This document shows positions 9,024-18,161 of a stretch of DNA of 64,000 bases, in pieces; the stretch's first letter is position 1; the number at the start of each line of letters is the position of its first letter. The notes under the pieces are model-generated. The model was not told the origin of the DNA. It worked only from the letters and a program-made list of their open reading frames with translations, and did not search any database. The position numbers and the translations under genes are program-made. The stretch is from assembly GCA_964503315.1 (NCBI GenBank), contig CAZCZL010000001.1:434001-498000 (forward strand), written 5' to 3'. Origin of the DNA: FEB-12 sp964503315. GTDB lineage: Bacteria; Zixibacteria; MSB-5A5; GN15; FEB-12.

Positions 9024-10256
9024 CTACGGACAGAGCGGTAATACCGGTGCCGGTGCGGTCGTCAGGAAAGAGATCAGCAATGAAAGGTCTGAAAGGTCCG
9101 GATTTACGCCTCCTGCCGCGTTGACATTCGCTTCCGGCTTGCAGGGAAGTGACGGAGCCGGAACGGTGGTCAGAAAAGCGATCAGGAGCGAAAGGTCTGA
9201 GATATCGGGTACCTCATTGATCGATTTGTTGACATTGCCGGTCTGGCCCACACAACAGGAGACAGGCGTTACAGTCACTAATCCTGGCGCACCTGAGGAC
9301 CCGGGAGTTCCTGTTGTGCCGGTACCTGAATTCGTGGTTCCGACGGCGCCACCTCCGCCGCCGCCGCCGTTGCCGAACGGAGCCGCTCCGGGCCCTGCCA
9401 TCTGGTCCGCGTGCGCGGCTATGCTCTGAGACAAACCTGAACCGCCAGCGACACCAAACCCACCTCCGCCGCCAATCGCCTGAATCGTTCCAGGCGCAAT
9501 CATTGTGCCATAGAATATTTCTACGCGACCACCGTTTCCGCCGTTACCACCTCCGCCTCCGCCGCCACCGCCACCAACCATATCAAGTTCCTCGAAGATA
9601 GTCTTGTCATAGGTTGTGGCTTGACCGAATTGACCAAAGAAGCCGTTACCGCCTGTCGCACCATTGGCGTGAATGGTCCCCTGGTTGTCCAGGTTCGCCA
9701 CATAAAGGCGTACAACCCCGCCTCCTTTACCACCGTTGCCGCCTTTGCCTCCCGGTCCCCCAGCCGCCATTTCGTTAGCGGAACCATCCCAGGCTCCGCC
9801 GCCTCCGGAACCGCCAGTTCCTCCTGAACCGCCATTTCCCGCGCCCAATGCCGTACCAGGAGATCCCGGTGTACCAGTGGTGCCTTGAGTGGCATTGATG
9901 TATGGGCTGTGCCCAGTGCCTGGATTACCCCCGTTGCCACCTCCGCCGCCGGCTCCGCCATTCTGCTGATCTGTAATGGTACCCTGATTAAGGAGCGTAC
10001 CGTTGACGTAGACAGTGTATCCAGCAGTATTGAGAGTCGCGCCAGGCGACACCGTAAGATCGGTGTAATTACGTGGCCCGGTCAGCGTCACACTTCCGGC
10101 AATAACAGCCGGTCCATCAGCCCCCGTGCCGAACTGCGCGTTCACGCTGCCAGCAGCTCCGATTGTCAGGACAAAGAGTGTGGCTGTCATAAATGACCAA
10201 AAGGACCCGCCTGACCCTCTGAAAATCAAGGATTTTTGGCCGCGAAATTGAAGCAT
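9024..10256 (-). CDS. secreted glycine-rich repeat protein with C-terminal dockerin-like doublet
   Basis: Encodes 410 residues from the second of two ATGs; GGAGG lies five bases before it. The first 40 residues form an unusually long signal peptide ending SVNAQ. The middle is dominated by low-complexity Gly/Asn runs (GGGGGNGG, GGGGGGGGGG) interrupted by short beta segments such as VVRLYVANLDNQGTIHANG. These look like a repeated beta-structured or fibrous scaffold, as in glycine-rich adhesins. The C-terminus has two dockerin-like units, TGNVNKSINEVPDISDLSLLI and ANVNAAGGVNPDLSDLSLLI, ending ALPSC or VLPLCP. No catalytic motif. A structural or adhesive role on the cell surface is inferred from the composition and the dockerin tag. 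It sits between other secreted-protein genes. Confidence 0.8.
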   Translation of the reverse strand: MLQFRGQKSLIFRGSGGSFWSFMTATLFVLTIGAAGSVNAQFGTGADGPAVIAGSVTLTGPRNYTDLTVSPGATLNTAGYTVYVNGTLLNQGTITDQQNGGAGGGGGNGGNPGTGHSPYINATQGTTGTPGSPGTALGAGNGGSGGTGGSGGGGAWDGSANEMAAGGPGGKGGNGGKGGGVVRLYVANLDNQGTIHANGATGGNGFFGQFGQATTYDKTIFEELDMVGGGGGGGGGGNGGNGGRVEIFYGTMIAPGTIQAIGGGGGFGVAGGSGLSQSIAAHADQMAGPGAAPFGNGGGGGGGAVGTTNSGTGTTGTPGSSGAPGLVTVTPVSCCVGQTGNVNKSINEVPDISDLSLLIAFLTTVPAPSLPCKPEANVNAAGGVNPDLSDLSLLISFLTTAPAPVLPLCP

Positions 10257-10417
10257 CGTTACCTCCATCGTCCGATTGATAAAGAGATGCCCGGTATGTA
10301 CTGTTAAGACTATCTAGTGACAGAGTGCCGCGACGACGCGAATATGGATATTATTGGCCCGTGTTTTTAAAGTACACATCAAAGACGGAACTGTCAAGGA
10401 CTTATGCTGTCAGCAAA

Positions 10418-10444
10418 ACGCGGCCCGGTTCGCCCGAGCCGCGT
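10418..10444 (-). terminator. terminator after the FG-GAP/dockerin gene
   Basis: A GC-rich hairpin (7-bp outer stem ACGCGGC/GCCGCGT plus inner pairs) followed on the minus strand by TTTTG, 32 nt past the stop codon. Confidence 0.65.
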
Positions 10445-10475
10445 CGCTGTATTGACGCCAAAGGATACAGTGGCG

Positions 10476-12452
10476 CTATAGACAATTCGGCAGTGCTGGA
10501 CGCGGGGTTACTGTGAGGTAGGAGATCAGCAGTGAGAGATCGCTCAAGTCAACGTTGCCAACCGTATTCACGTTGGCCTCGGCGGCGCATGGCAGAATCG
10601 GTCGGGGAGTTTGTATCAGGTATGATATCAGGAGCGACAGGTCCGACAGATCCGGCGTTTCGGAATTGGAAGCATTGACATTGCCGGTTATCGTCACACA
10701 GCAGCACGCGTCGCCTATTCCATCGTTGTTCGCGTCTTCCTGACCGCTATTGGACCGAGACGGGCAATTGTCTACATGTCCTGAGACGCCGTCTCCATCC
10801 ACATCATTCTGTGGATCGAGCGGGAATGCATCACACAGGTCGCCCACTCCGTCTCCGTCACTATCTATTTGGTCCGGATTGGAGGTGGTCAGACAGTTGT
10901 CGCATCCATCACTGGTGCCATCGCTGTCCAAGTCCGTGGTTCCACACTCTGCTATGATGACGGTCTGGTCGGCATTCACCGATAGGATCAAAGTCGCGAC
11001 ATCGGAGGGCCAGATCACGACCAGTGAATCCACCACTGTCGCATCGCGCAGACCGAAATGAGCGATCAGACTGCTGTGTCCAAGAAAGCTGTTCTGCGTG
11101 GATATCTCCCTCTGCTGCCATGTCGGCATCCCATTGATGGTCGCAAAAACACGTATTGACGCTCCAACGCCTGAGCGGTTCGAACGCTCTCCCTGCAATT
11201 TGATCTTGAGCCAGTGATAACCGTTGGCGTTGTCGTTGCGCAGGAGCGACCGTTCGCCCGGGCCGCCTTGAACGAACAGATCAATGTCACCATCGTTGTC
11301 GTAGTCCGCCCCGCCCGCACCCCAGGTCGAAGACGCGACATTACGAATATCCCCGGAGAGAACTGTGGTGAAAGTTCCATCGCCGTTGTTGCGATAGTAA
11401 CTATCCCAGGTTTGATCATTGGTCACGAAGCAATCCAGATCGCCATCATTGTCATAATCGGCCCATACCTGGCCCAATGAAATATACGGCTCGGTGCAGA
11501 TAGCGTCCCCCGTCACAGGAACAAAAGTGCCGCCATCATTGCGATAGAGGTCGTTGGGGCGGATGGAGGGTAAGGCGCCACCCCAGTTGGTGCGGTAGCC
11601 GTCGAGGTCTCCGTCATTGTCGTAGTCCACCATATTCCAAACCTGACCATCAGCATTGTCTGTCGCCATCGGTCCGGTCGTGATCTGCTCAAATCCGGCT
11701 TCTCCGGTCTCCCGAAGGAGATTGCGATAAAGGTAGTCTGTGCCACCGACATTGTTGGCTGGTCCGGTTCCAACAAATAGGTCAAGGTCGCCATCCCGGT
11801 CGAAATCCGTCCAATTGGAAGACGTGAAAGGAGCTATCTGTGTCGCAATCAACCCGGTGTCTAAACGAGTAAAACTATACGATGGCGGACCATCATTCAG
11901 ATAGAGTCGGCTCGGACGATAGGTTCCGAGTGACATGAAGCCCGCGGGGAGCGCGATATAGAGGTCGAGATTTCCATCGCCGTTAAAATCCCCCCACGCC
12001 GGGCTCCACCCGGCGGATTGAACGCTACGGGCGAAATCTCCCGTGACGGGTACACTGAATGTTCCACCATTATTGGTGTACAAAGCTCCGTATTCACCTG
12101 CCACAAAGCAGTCGAGGTCACCATCGTTGTCATAATCCGCCCAGGCAGTTCCTCGATAGTTGAGAAGATCGGAATCGAACGCGTCCGACATGGACGCAAA
12201 GGTGCCATCCCCGTTATTGCGGTATAGATCGCATCCGTTCGGAGTTGCGGCAAACAGATCTTCCCAGCCATCGCCGTCGAAATCGACCCAGGCGCACCCG
12301 ACATATGACGCGAAGTTCTGGTCAAGATTGAACGGAAAACCGGGGCCATCCATCAGGGTGAAATCCTGTGTGCGGCCTGAGACTGTCAGGATGAGAACGA
12401 GCATTCCGGCAAGACAGATGCTCGCAGTTCTGTAAACTCCGTGGTGGTTCAT
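10476..12452 (-). CDS. secreted FG-GAP/VCBS beta-propeller protein with UnbV/ASPIC, TSP3 and dockerin-like doublet
   Basis: Encodes 658 residues; the ATG at 12452 has GAGG seven bases upstream and opens a clear signal peptide, whereas the longer frame upstream does not. Seven calcium-binding FG-GAP/VCBS blades are visible, each with a D-[FY]-D-x-D-G-D-x-D core (WVDFDGDG, WADYDNDG, WGDFNGDG, WTDFDRDG, MVDYDNDG, WADYDNDG, GADYDNDG). This number matches a seven-bladed integrin-like propeller. An ASPIC/UnbV domain follows (from LKIKLQGERSNRSGVGA). Two TSP3-type units and a two-unit dockerin-like tail complete the protein. Likely a surface adhesion or carbohydrate-binding protein held by its dockerin. 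It lies downstream of the LytTR regulator on the same strand, though a 200-bp gap suggests its own promoter. Confidence 0.88.
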   Translation of the reverse strand: MNHHGVYRTASICLAGMLVLILTVSGRTQDFTLMDGPGFPFNLDQNFASYVGCAWVDFDGDGWEDLFAATPNGCDLYRNNGDGTFASMSDAFDSDLLNYRGTAWADYDNDGDLDCFVAGEYGALYTNNGGTFSVPVTGDFARSVQSAGWSPAWGDFNGDGNLDLYIALPAGFMSLGTYRPSRLYLNDGPPSYSFTRLDTGLIATQIAPFTSSNWTDFDRDGDLDLFVGTGPANNVGGTDYLYRNLLRETGEAGFEQITTGPMATDNADGQVWNMVDYDNDGDLDGYRTNWGGALPSIRPNDLYRNDGGTFVPVTGDAICTEPYISLGQVWADYDNDGDLDCFVTNDQTWDSYYRNNGDGTFTTVLSGDIRNVASSTWGAGGADYDNDGDIDLFVQGGPGERSLLRNDNANGYHWLKIKLQGERSNRSGVGASIRVFATINGMPTWQQREISTQNSFLGHSSLIAHFGLRDATVVDSLVVIWPSDVATLILSVNADQTVIIAECGTTDLDSDGTSDGCDNCLTTSNPDQIDSDGDGVGDLCDAFPLDPQNDVDGDGVSGHVDNCPSRSNSGQEDANNDGIGDACCCVTITGNVNASNSETPDLSDLSLLISYLIQTPRPILPCAAEANVNTVGNVDLSDLSLLISYLTVTPRPALPNCL

Positions 12453-12651
12453 ACTAACCTCGCTAGTCGTCCTATTGCAGTGGATTCTGGTTTCGAAGCT
12501 GTCCCGAGAGGATGCATGCCTCATCGGTGGTTGATAGGGCGTTTCGGCATGGCCGATAGCCATGCTCAAGAAACGTCTGAGTGCGGAAGAAGTAGGAAGA
12601 GGATTCGCGAGTTGCACCGGCAATTCGCGACCTGCACAATTCAGTGGTCGA

Positions 12652-13449
12652 TCACTGGTTCAGGAACCGGCGCAGGGCTTCACGGTGGGTGCGACTGACT
12701 CGCAGTTTTTCACCCGATTGCAGCACTAACTCGAAGTTGCCGAACCTGAGCTGGGTTACTTTGGCGACAAACACGGTGTTTACCAGAATGCGGCGGTGTA
12801 TCCGGACAAAGTTTGATGGGAGTCGATCCTGCAATCCGGATAACGATTCCTGGATAAGATACTTTCCGGTCGAAGTATGTATAGTGACATAGTGGTCCGC
12901 CGCCTCGAACCACATGATAGACTTCAGCGGCAGCGACTTGATCTCCTGACGATCCTTGACGATCAGTCGCTGGATCCCGGGAAGAGCTCCGGAATGATCC
13001 GACACCGACATCGACGGCTCAGACTGCCATGCTTTGAGCAAGGATCTCAGCCGCTGACGTTGCGGGGTAGAACGTCGAGACAGTGCCACCCGCGCGCGTT
13101 CCATGGCCGCTGCGAAACGCTCGCGCCCGACTGGTTTGAGAAGATAGTCAAGCGCGTTTACTTCAAAGGCTCGTACGGCATATGTGTCATGCGCGGTAAC
13201 GAAGATGACGTACGGCATTTTGTTGATTCCGACCTGCCGCATGACCTCAAATCCGTCGGCTATGGGCATGTGAATGTCGAGCAACAGGAGATCGGGGGAC
13301 AGCGATCCGATCACCTCAATCGCCTCCTGACCTGAACTGCACTCGGCTACTGGACTGAACTCAGGCATATCTGCCAGCAATCGCCTAAGTAGACGTCGCC
13401 CTGGGGCTTCATCGTCAACTATGACAACTCGAAATGGCTCTGGTGCCAC
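12652..13449 (-). CDS. LytTR-family response regulator
   Basis: Encodes 265 residues starting at GTG. Residues 5-120 form a receiver domain with the acidic pocket (VDDE, Asp12/Asp13), the phosphorylation site Asp58 in LLLLDIHMP, Thr85 and Lys105 (DYLLKPV). Residues about 165-265 form a LytTR DNA-binding domain (IKSLPLKSIMWFEAADHYVTIHT, FVRIHRRILVN). It begins six bases after the sensor kinase gene, so the two are co-transcribed and form a cognate pair. LytTR proteins bind direct repeats upstream of targets and often control secreted or surface proteins and polysaccharide. The adjacent dockerin propeller gene is an attractive candidate target, but no binding repeat was identified. Confidence 0.92.
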   Translation of the reverse strand: MAPEPFRVVIVDDEAPGRRLLRRLLADMPEFSPVAECSSGQEAIEVIGSLSPDLLLLDIHMPIADGFEVMRQVGINKMPYVIFVTAHDTYAVRAFEVNALDYLLKPVGRERFAAAMERARVALSRRSTPQRQRLRSLLKAWQSEPSMSVSDHSGALPGIQRLIVKDRQEIKSLPLKSIMWFEAADHYVTIHTSTGKYLIQESLSGLQDRLPSNFVRIHRRILVNTVFVAKVTQLRFGNFELVLQSGEKLRVSRTHREALRRFLNQ

Positions 13450-13455
13450 GTTGAT

Positions 13456-14586
13456 TCAACTCTCTGAAGTTTGTTGATAAGGGAGGTCCAGCGTGACTCG
13501 CATTCCACTGTTGGACCGTGGTTCGACAATGAATTTGAAATTGCTGGCATAGATTTGCCTCAGCCGCTCTTCAGTGATCCGGTGGCCCAATCCATTGCTG
13601 GAGACTCTCTCCGCCATACCTGTTCGTTCCCCCCTCTCTTCGATAGTAATAATCAGGCGTTGGTGATCTTTGCTTGCCATCAGCACCACACTTGACTCGC
13701 CTGTATGGCTCGCCACACCATGTATGACCGCGTTCTCCACCAACGGCTGGAGCAAGAGCTCCGGCACACTGGCGTTCAGGCAATCGACGGGCGCGTGAAT
13801 ATCAAAGGTCAATCGGGGCTCGAAACGTTCAGACATCAATTCCAGATACAGTCGATTGAACTCGAACTCACTTGCAAGGGTTCCCATTTCCTGATGATCC
13901 CGGTCGAGCACTTTCCGCAGGAGTTCAGAAAGTCGGGTCGTGAGGTGATGGGCCTTCTCTCGTTCTCCTTCCAGGATGGTAGAAGAGATCGTATTGAGAA
14001 CATTAAAGAGGAAGTGCGGCTTGACCTGTGACCGGAGCGCTTGTAATTGCGCCTGCGCAAGTTGAGCCTGGAGCTGCGAGGCCTGCATTTCCCGTTCATG
14101 CCAGCGCTGATACGCGATCAACAACTGCTCTACGCCGATGATCACCCAAAACGCCAGGTAGTAGTAAGAGGAATGCCGGGTCAGCACAAAGTGGAGAAGG
14201 TTTTGAAAGCTTCCCTCTCGAGGATAAGAAAAGTTGATATATAGTATACCGGTATAGGCAAAGACATAGCCGGCAGTCACGACCACACTCAACGCCACCA
14301 ACCCCGCGAGATTTATTACCGGTCGGACTGTTCCGCCGAATCGCAGACGGTATCCGACAGCCAGGATCATAGGCGTAAGAAGTGCCCACACCGTCCAGAC
14401 CTGCAGTTTAACCCTGATGAGTTCCCCTTCCGACCACGGGTCTACATTTGCCAGGAGCAGTTGCCAGTGAGCCGTCGAAAACAAGGTGACAATCAGCCAA
14501 AAACCGGCAATTGCCGCCAAACGCTGCCACCAGACGGGCAAGAGCCGGCGAATGAACGACCTGGTTTCCGAGTAGAGTATCTGCAT
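13456..14586 (-). CDS. LytS/YehU-type membrane sensor histidine kinase
   Basis: Encodes 376 residues when started at the ATG at 14586, which has AGGA six bases upstream; a longer in-frame start at 14721 is possible. About four transmembrane segments occur in residues 15-155. A coiled coil rich in Gln/Leu (QLQAQLAQAQLQALRSQ) leads to the His_kinase box with phosphoacceptor His191 in QVKPHFLFN. The C-terminal HATPase domain has the N-box ELLLQPLVENAVIHG and G-box SNGLGHRI. It transfers phosphate to the LytTR regulator encoded six bases downstream. No extracytoplasmic sensor domain is evident, so the signal is probably sensed within the membrane or relayed by a partner. Confidence 0.92.
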   Translation of the reverse strand: MQILYSETRSFIRRLLPVWWQRLAAIAGFWLIVTLFSTAHWQLLLANVDPWSEGELIRVKLQVWTVWALLTPMILAVGYRLRFGGTVRPVINLAGLVALSVVVTAGYVFAYTGILYINFSYPREGSFQNLLHFVLTRHSSYYYLAFWVIIGVEQLLIAYQRWHEREMQASQLQAQLAQAQLQALRSQVKPHFLFNVLNTISSTILEGEREKAHHLTTRLSELLRKVLDRDHQEMGTLASEFEFNRLYLELMSERFEPRLTFDIHAPVDCLNASVPELLLQPLVENAVIHGVASHTGESSVVLMASKDHQRLIITIEERGERTGMAERVSSNGLGHRITEERLRQIYASNFKFIVEPRSNSGMRVTLDLPYQQTSES

Positions 14587-14726
14587 GAATGTCCTAAAAC
14601 CTTTGAGACAATATACGAACAGCCACTTCTTTCCGTTAGCAATATTCGCCATGGTGGATCGCCATTCCGGAGCGTGGATCCTGAATAAGGTCGGCCAAGA
14701 GCGCCCCAGCGTGCGTGGCAAAGACG

Positions 14727-14755
14727 TTGTTATTGCTGACTCCGGAAGGTATATT
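14727..14755 (+). promoter_or_regulatory. possible sigma-70 promoter for the C1 peptidase
   Basis: TTGTTA and TATATT are separated by 17 bases and lie about 40 bases before the peptidase start codon. The -10 box is a 5/6 match and the -35 a 4/6 match. This is sequence reading only. Confidence 0.35.
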
Positions 14756-14793
14756 AGGCCTCAAACTGAAATTGACGTTGAAGGAGAAGGAAA

Positions 14794-16263
14794 ATGGCAC
14801 GTTTGCCAAAAACGCTCTGTCTGCTTCTTTTGGTATCACTGTTGGCTGCTGCTGCCTATGCCCAGCCGACCGGTGCCATCACCCCTACTATGCTGGCGGA
14901 TTTTGAGAAACAGGTGGCCAATGACCCCAAACTGAAAAGCGTCATTAATGCCGCCACCAATAACGACATCCGAAGTCTGTCGCTCAACCGGGATCTGGTG
15001 AACTCGTTCGACGGCAAATTCAATTTTGAGCTCAAAGGAACCAAGATCATCGACCAGAAGTCCAGCGGCCGGTGCTGGATGTTCGCCGGCTCCAACGTGG
15101 TGACACCCCGCGTCATGACCAAGCTCAAACTGGGCGATTTCAATCTCTCGCAGGCGTATCTGTCGTTCTATGACCGCCTCGAGAAGTCGAACCTCTTCCT
15201 GGAGACCATGATCGCCCTGCGCGACCGGGATATCAATGATCGTGCTCTTCAGATGTACCTCGAAAACCCGATCGGTGATGGCGGCTGGTGGCAGTATTTC
15301 GAAGGGTTGATGCGCAAGTATGGCGTCGTCCCTGCCTCTGCCATGCCGGAGACCAAACAGTCTGCCGCGACCGGGAGGACCAATGATCTGCTCAATACAC
15401 TCTTGCGAAAATCCGCCGCCGAGATCCGACGGATGCACCGCGCCTCCCAGAAAGAGCCCGCAATCCGCAAGTATAAGGACAGCATGCTTGGCGATATCTA
15501 TCGCCTGCTGGTCTGCGCCTACGGCAAACCGCCGAAGGAATTCGTTTTCCGGTACGAAGAGACCCGCAAGGATACAGTTGCTGCCGCTTCCGCCGATTCC
15601 ACCAAGAAAACTGACTCGACTGAGATTAAGGTATTGGTCGACAAGACCTATACCCCGCAGTCCTTCTTCAAAGAGTACTACGGCGACCTGTCGACTGAAT
15701 ACGTCGCGATCGTGCACAATCCCGCGCAGAGAGATCGGACACTGTTTGAACTAAGAAGCAGCCGCAACATTCAGGAGCAGCCAGATGTCCGCTTCCTTAA
15801 TATGCCGATAGAGAAACTGAAGGAATATACATACAAGATGATCAAGGACAGCCAGATCGTCTGGTTCGCCTGCGATGTCGGCCGTGACAATTACAGTGAC
15901 AGTGGTATGTTCGCCGCCAATGTCTGGGACTACACGTCAACCCTTGGTATAGACTTCAGCACCACCAAAGCGGACCGTCTCGCCTATCGGGATGAAACCC
16001 CCAACCACGCTATGGTGATCCTGGCGGTCGATACCACTGCGGCGGGAGTCCCGCGCAAGTGGAAGGTAGAGAACTCCTGGGGCGGCAGCGCCGGAAGCGG
16101 CGGGTATTGGACCATGTACGATTCCTGGTTTGATGAAAATGTCCTGCTGGTCATGGTCGACAAAAAGCTGCTCTCCAAAGAGGACGCGTCGTTGCTTGAC
16201 CAGAAGCCGGTCATTATCGAGGACTGGCAGCCGTTTTTCCGCATGCTGACTCAGTTGCAGTAA
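14794..16263 (+). CDS. exported C1-family peptidase (bleomycin hydrolase/PepC-like)
   Basis: Encodes 489 residues with a strong ribosome binding site (GAAGGAGAAGG). The Cys-His-Asn triad of papain-family bleomycin hydrolases is visible: Cys94 in SSGRCWMFAG, His in ETPNHAMVI near residue 404, and Asn in VENSWGG about 25 residues later. These enzymes are aminopeptidases with broad specificity and normally are cytosolic hexamers. This one carries a signal peptide (residues 1-23, LLAAAAYAQ), so it is probably periplasmic or secreted. An Ala/Ser/Thr/Lys-rich insert occurs near residues 262-280. A hairpin terminator follows, so the gene is probably monocistronic. Together with the M1-like, M16 and trypsin-like genes it forms part of a rich set of exported peptidases in this region. 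Confidence 0.88.
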   Translation: MARLPKTLCLLLLVSLLAAAAYAQPTGAITPTMLADFEKQVANDPKLKSVINAATNNDIRSLSLNRDLVNSFDGKFNFELKGTKIIDQKSSGRCWMFAGSNVVTPRVMTKLKLGDFNLSQAYLSFYDRLEKSNLFLETMIALRDRDINDRALQMYLENPIGDGGWWQYFEGLMRKYGVVPASAMPETKQSAATGRTNDLLNTLLRKSAAEIRRMHRASQKEPAIRKYKDSMLGDIYRLLVCAYGKPPKEFVFRYEETRKDTVAAASADSTKKTDSTEIKVLVDKTYTPQSFFKEYYGDLSTEYVAIVHNPAQRDRTLFELRSSRNIQEQPDVRFLNMPIEKLKEYTYKMIKDSQIVWFACDVGRDNYSDSGMFAANVWDYTSTLGIDFSTTKADRLAYRDETPNHAMVILAVDTTAAGVPRKWKVENSWGGSAGSGGYWTMYDSWFDENVLLVMVDKKLLSKEDASLLDQKPVIIEDWQPFFRMLTQLQ

Positions 16264-16293
16264 GCAATCGTAGTCCGTGTATCCACTAAGAAC

Positions 16294-16319
16294 AAAGGCC
16301 CGGCATGCTCCGGGCCTTT
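16294..16319 (+). terminator. terminator after the C1 peptidase
   Basis: A 10-bp palindromic stem AAAGGCCCGG/CCGGGCCTTT with a six-base loop lies 31 nt after the stop codon. Its A/T ends make it bidirectional, serving the convergent PilZ gene as well. Confidence 0.75.
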
Positions 16320-16337
16320 ATCAATTGTCAAAGGAGT

Positions 16338-16796
16338 TTAGACTCCTTCTTTCCGACGATATGGCCGATGACGCAGCCACTCTATCTTCTGGTCTTTTTG
16401 TCTCTGTCCCGGATCGGGCAGTTCTCGGCATTCGCCGTTATTGGTCATTAGTGTGACGACAACTTGTTGAAGCAATTTCCGGTCAGCATCTGAGATTGCC
16501 TCTATTTCCAATCCGTTTCCCCAAAAGTCGGATTGTTTCTCATATCGGCTCCATCTGCAAACCGCCGATAGTTCAAGGCTCGACCTATCGAATATTCCGT
16601 TTGGCAAAGCAATGCTCAAACTATAGGGGCGCTCGGCGGTAAGTGCATCGCCGCTGAGCATCATCAATCCTTTTGGACTGAGATTGGTCACTCTTCCCAG
16701 ACGGGTTCCGGATTCTCGGTCAGTTACGACGAGGTAATCGCTGGTTCTCCGTCGTGCGTATTTCCGGCTCTCGTTGTTTTTCGTCTCTTTTGACAT
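16338..16796 (-). CDS. single PilZ-domain protein
   Basis: Encodes 152 residues from the ATG at 16796; the frame extends upstream to 16946, but the residues there are unlike the family. One PilZ domain spans about residues 10-110 with RKYAR (RxxxR) and NLSPKG (NxSxxG), so cyclic di-GMP binding is expected. The SAVCRWSR strand matches the AECRWSR strand of the tandem PilZ protein at 8128-8883, showing that they are paralogues. The C-terminal 40 residues are basic and polar (RQKDQKIEWLRHRPYRRK), perhaps a partner-binding tail. Cytoplasmic. Convergent with the C1 peptidase. The regulated process cannot be told from context. Confidence 0.87.
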   Translation of the reverse strand: MSKETKNNESRKYARRRTSDYLVVTDRESGTRLGRVTNLSPKGLMMLSGDALTAERPYSLSIALPNGIFDRSSLELSAVCRWSRYEKQSDFWGNGLEIEAISDADRKLLQQVVVTLMTNNGECRELPDPGQRQKDQKIEWLRHRPYRRKEGV

Positions 16797-17207
16797 GCGG
16801 TTCTCGCGCGGCTCTACTGTATTCGTAGTATCGGCCAAACGCGGCACTCCAACAGTTCGTGCCGCGCATGAATTATGGACTGCTTTCGTCCATTGAGCGA
16901 AAATGAAGTATGGGGAGAGTCCCATAGTTCGAGACCGCTCAACCACTTTGCGCTTCGGTATGATTTTTGCCTGTCTACCCTGTAGAGATAACTTCAGGAA
17001 TGCGCTCGCAACCGAACCTCTGGTTGAAGCGAGGAGAAATAGGAACTCCTCAGGGATCCGAGATCAACTTGCATGCAACGGACTGCATTCCCGATGAAAG
17101 CACCCTGCACTCTGCGGTGCCTTCCGACTGGCTACTTCCGACTTCTCCCCCGCGTCCCGGACCGGAGAGTTCAGCGTACGCTCCTGTCAGGCAAAGGACA
17201 TAAACAG
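16797..17207. other. 411-bp divergent intergenic region
   Basis: Lies between the start of the single PilZ gene (minus) and the OmpA-like gene (plus). It must hold promoters for both, but no box pair stands out. A frame open from 17073 in phase with the OmpA-like gene gives no leader-like sequence and is not taken as coding. Confidence 0.5.
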
Positions 17208-18161
17208 ATGTTTAAGTTCATCCTCACCCTAATCTGCTGCCTCGCCCTAGCAGGCATAGCCACGGCCCAGGAAGTGGTTATCAAAGACTTCCCGTTGGGC
17301 GTCGGCGGAAGTATCGATCAGGAGATCTTTCAACCTTACAAAGCCGATCTCCGCGCGGTCGCCGACACGCTCAAGAAGTACCCTCTTGCGCGGGTCATTA
17401 TCACGGGCGGCGCCGATGGGAACGAGTATCGTGAAAGTCACGACGCCAAAAATCCCGGCCTCGCTCTGGGCAGAGCGCACATCATGCGTTTGCTCCTGAT
17501 AGATAAATTGGGTGTCGACTCGACCCAGATAATTGTGCAATCAGAAGATATCCCACTCCCCGGCGGGCAATATCGGTATGTCGGGGTCCGTGTTGACAGA
17601 ACCCTGGCGGATCTCGATGCTCGCATGCGCGAACTGGAGAAGCGCCCGCCGATAGAACGCCATTTCACCCAGACGGTGGAATCAGCACCGAGTCTCTTCG
17701 AAAATCTCGGCATCCTCTTCGGCCTGGGCGGCTCTTCTACCCCATACGGTGGTGTACCAATGGTCTCGGCCGCCCTGACCTGGGGACGCGTCGTCTATGT
17801 CGAGGGACTCGCCGGACATACATTTTGGGACGGTTCCTTCCAATGGGAAGACAACATGCTCGACACCAAGCGGCGGATGATCGGCGGGCAGGTAATAGTC
17901 TTCCCGTACGAGTCGATACGACTCGGCGCGGTCGCCGGCTGGTTGCGGGTTGAAGAGATATCGCAACAGCATTATGAATACGTGAAGCTGTCGGAAGGTC
18001 CCATGGTCGGGTTGCGCTTCATGCCACTGTCTAACCTTTCGGTCACAGGTCTGTATAATCCCGTCAAACAGCGCGTCTCCGGCCGTGAGTTCTCGAACTC
18101 CGACAACGACAACTTGCGCATCACTGTTCAGGTTCATCTTCCGATCGGAGGGGCCCGCTAA
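17208..18161 (+). CDS. OmpA-like outer-membrane/periplasmic protein
   Basis: Encodes 317 residues from the ATG at 17208, with AAAGGA upstream and a signal peptide ending ATAQ (residues 1-21). Residues about 22-150 resemble an OmpA-like peptidoglycan-associated domain: a string of the type L-x-x-Y-P-x-x-x-V-x-I-T-G-x-A-D-x-x-x, and then SxxRA-like LALGRAHIMRLLLIDKLGVDSTQI. The order is unusual because the OmpA-like domain comes first; the C-terminal half (about 170-317) has alternating beta strands with aromatic ends (VVYVEGLAGHTFW, LSVTGLYNPVKQRV), consistent with a small outer-membrane barrel. It overlaps the next gene by one base (TAATG), so translation is coupled to the hexapeptide-repeat lipoprotein. 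The two probably form one cell-envelope complex. Confidence 0.72.
   Translation: MFKFILTLICCLALAGIATAQEVVIKDFPLGVGGSIDQEIFQPYKADLRAVADTLKKYPLARVIITGGADGNEYRESHDAKNPGLALGRAHIMRLLLIDKLGVDSTQIIVQSEDIPLPGGQYRYVGVRVDRTLADLDARMRELEKRPPIERHFTQTVESAPSLFENLGILFGLGGSSTPYGGVPMVSAALTWGRVVYVEGLAGHTFWDGSFQWEDNMLDTKRRMIGGQVIVFPYESIRLGAVAGWLRVEEISQQHYEYVKLSEGPMVGLRFMPLSNLSVTGLYNPVKQRVSGREFSNSDNDNLRITVQVHLPIGGAR

Noticed and set aside
9300..9960. GC-rich simple repeats as an RNA element or recombination site
   Set aside because: They encode the glycine runs of the dockerin protein in frame.
14836..15717. 293-codon minus-strand frame across the C1 peptidase
   Set aside because: Antisense shadow of a gene with an intact catalytic triad.
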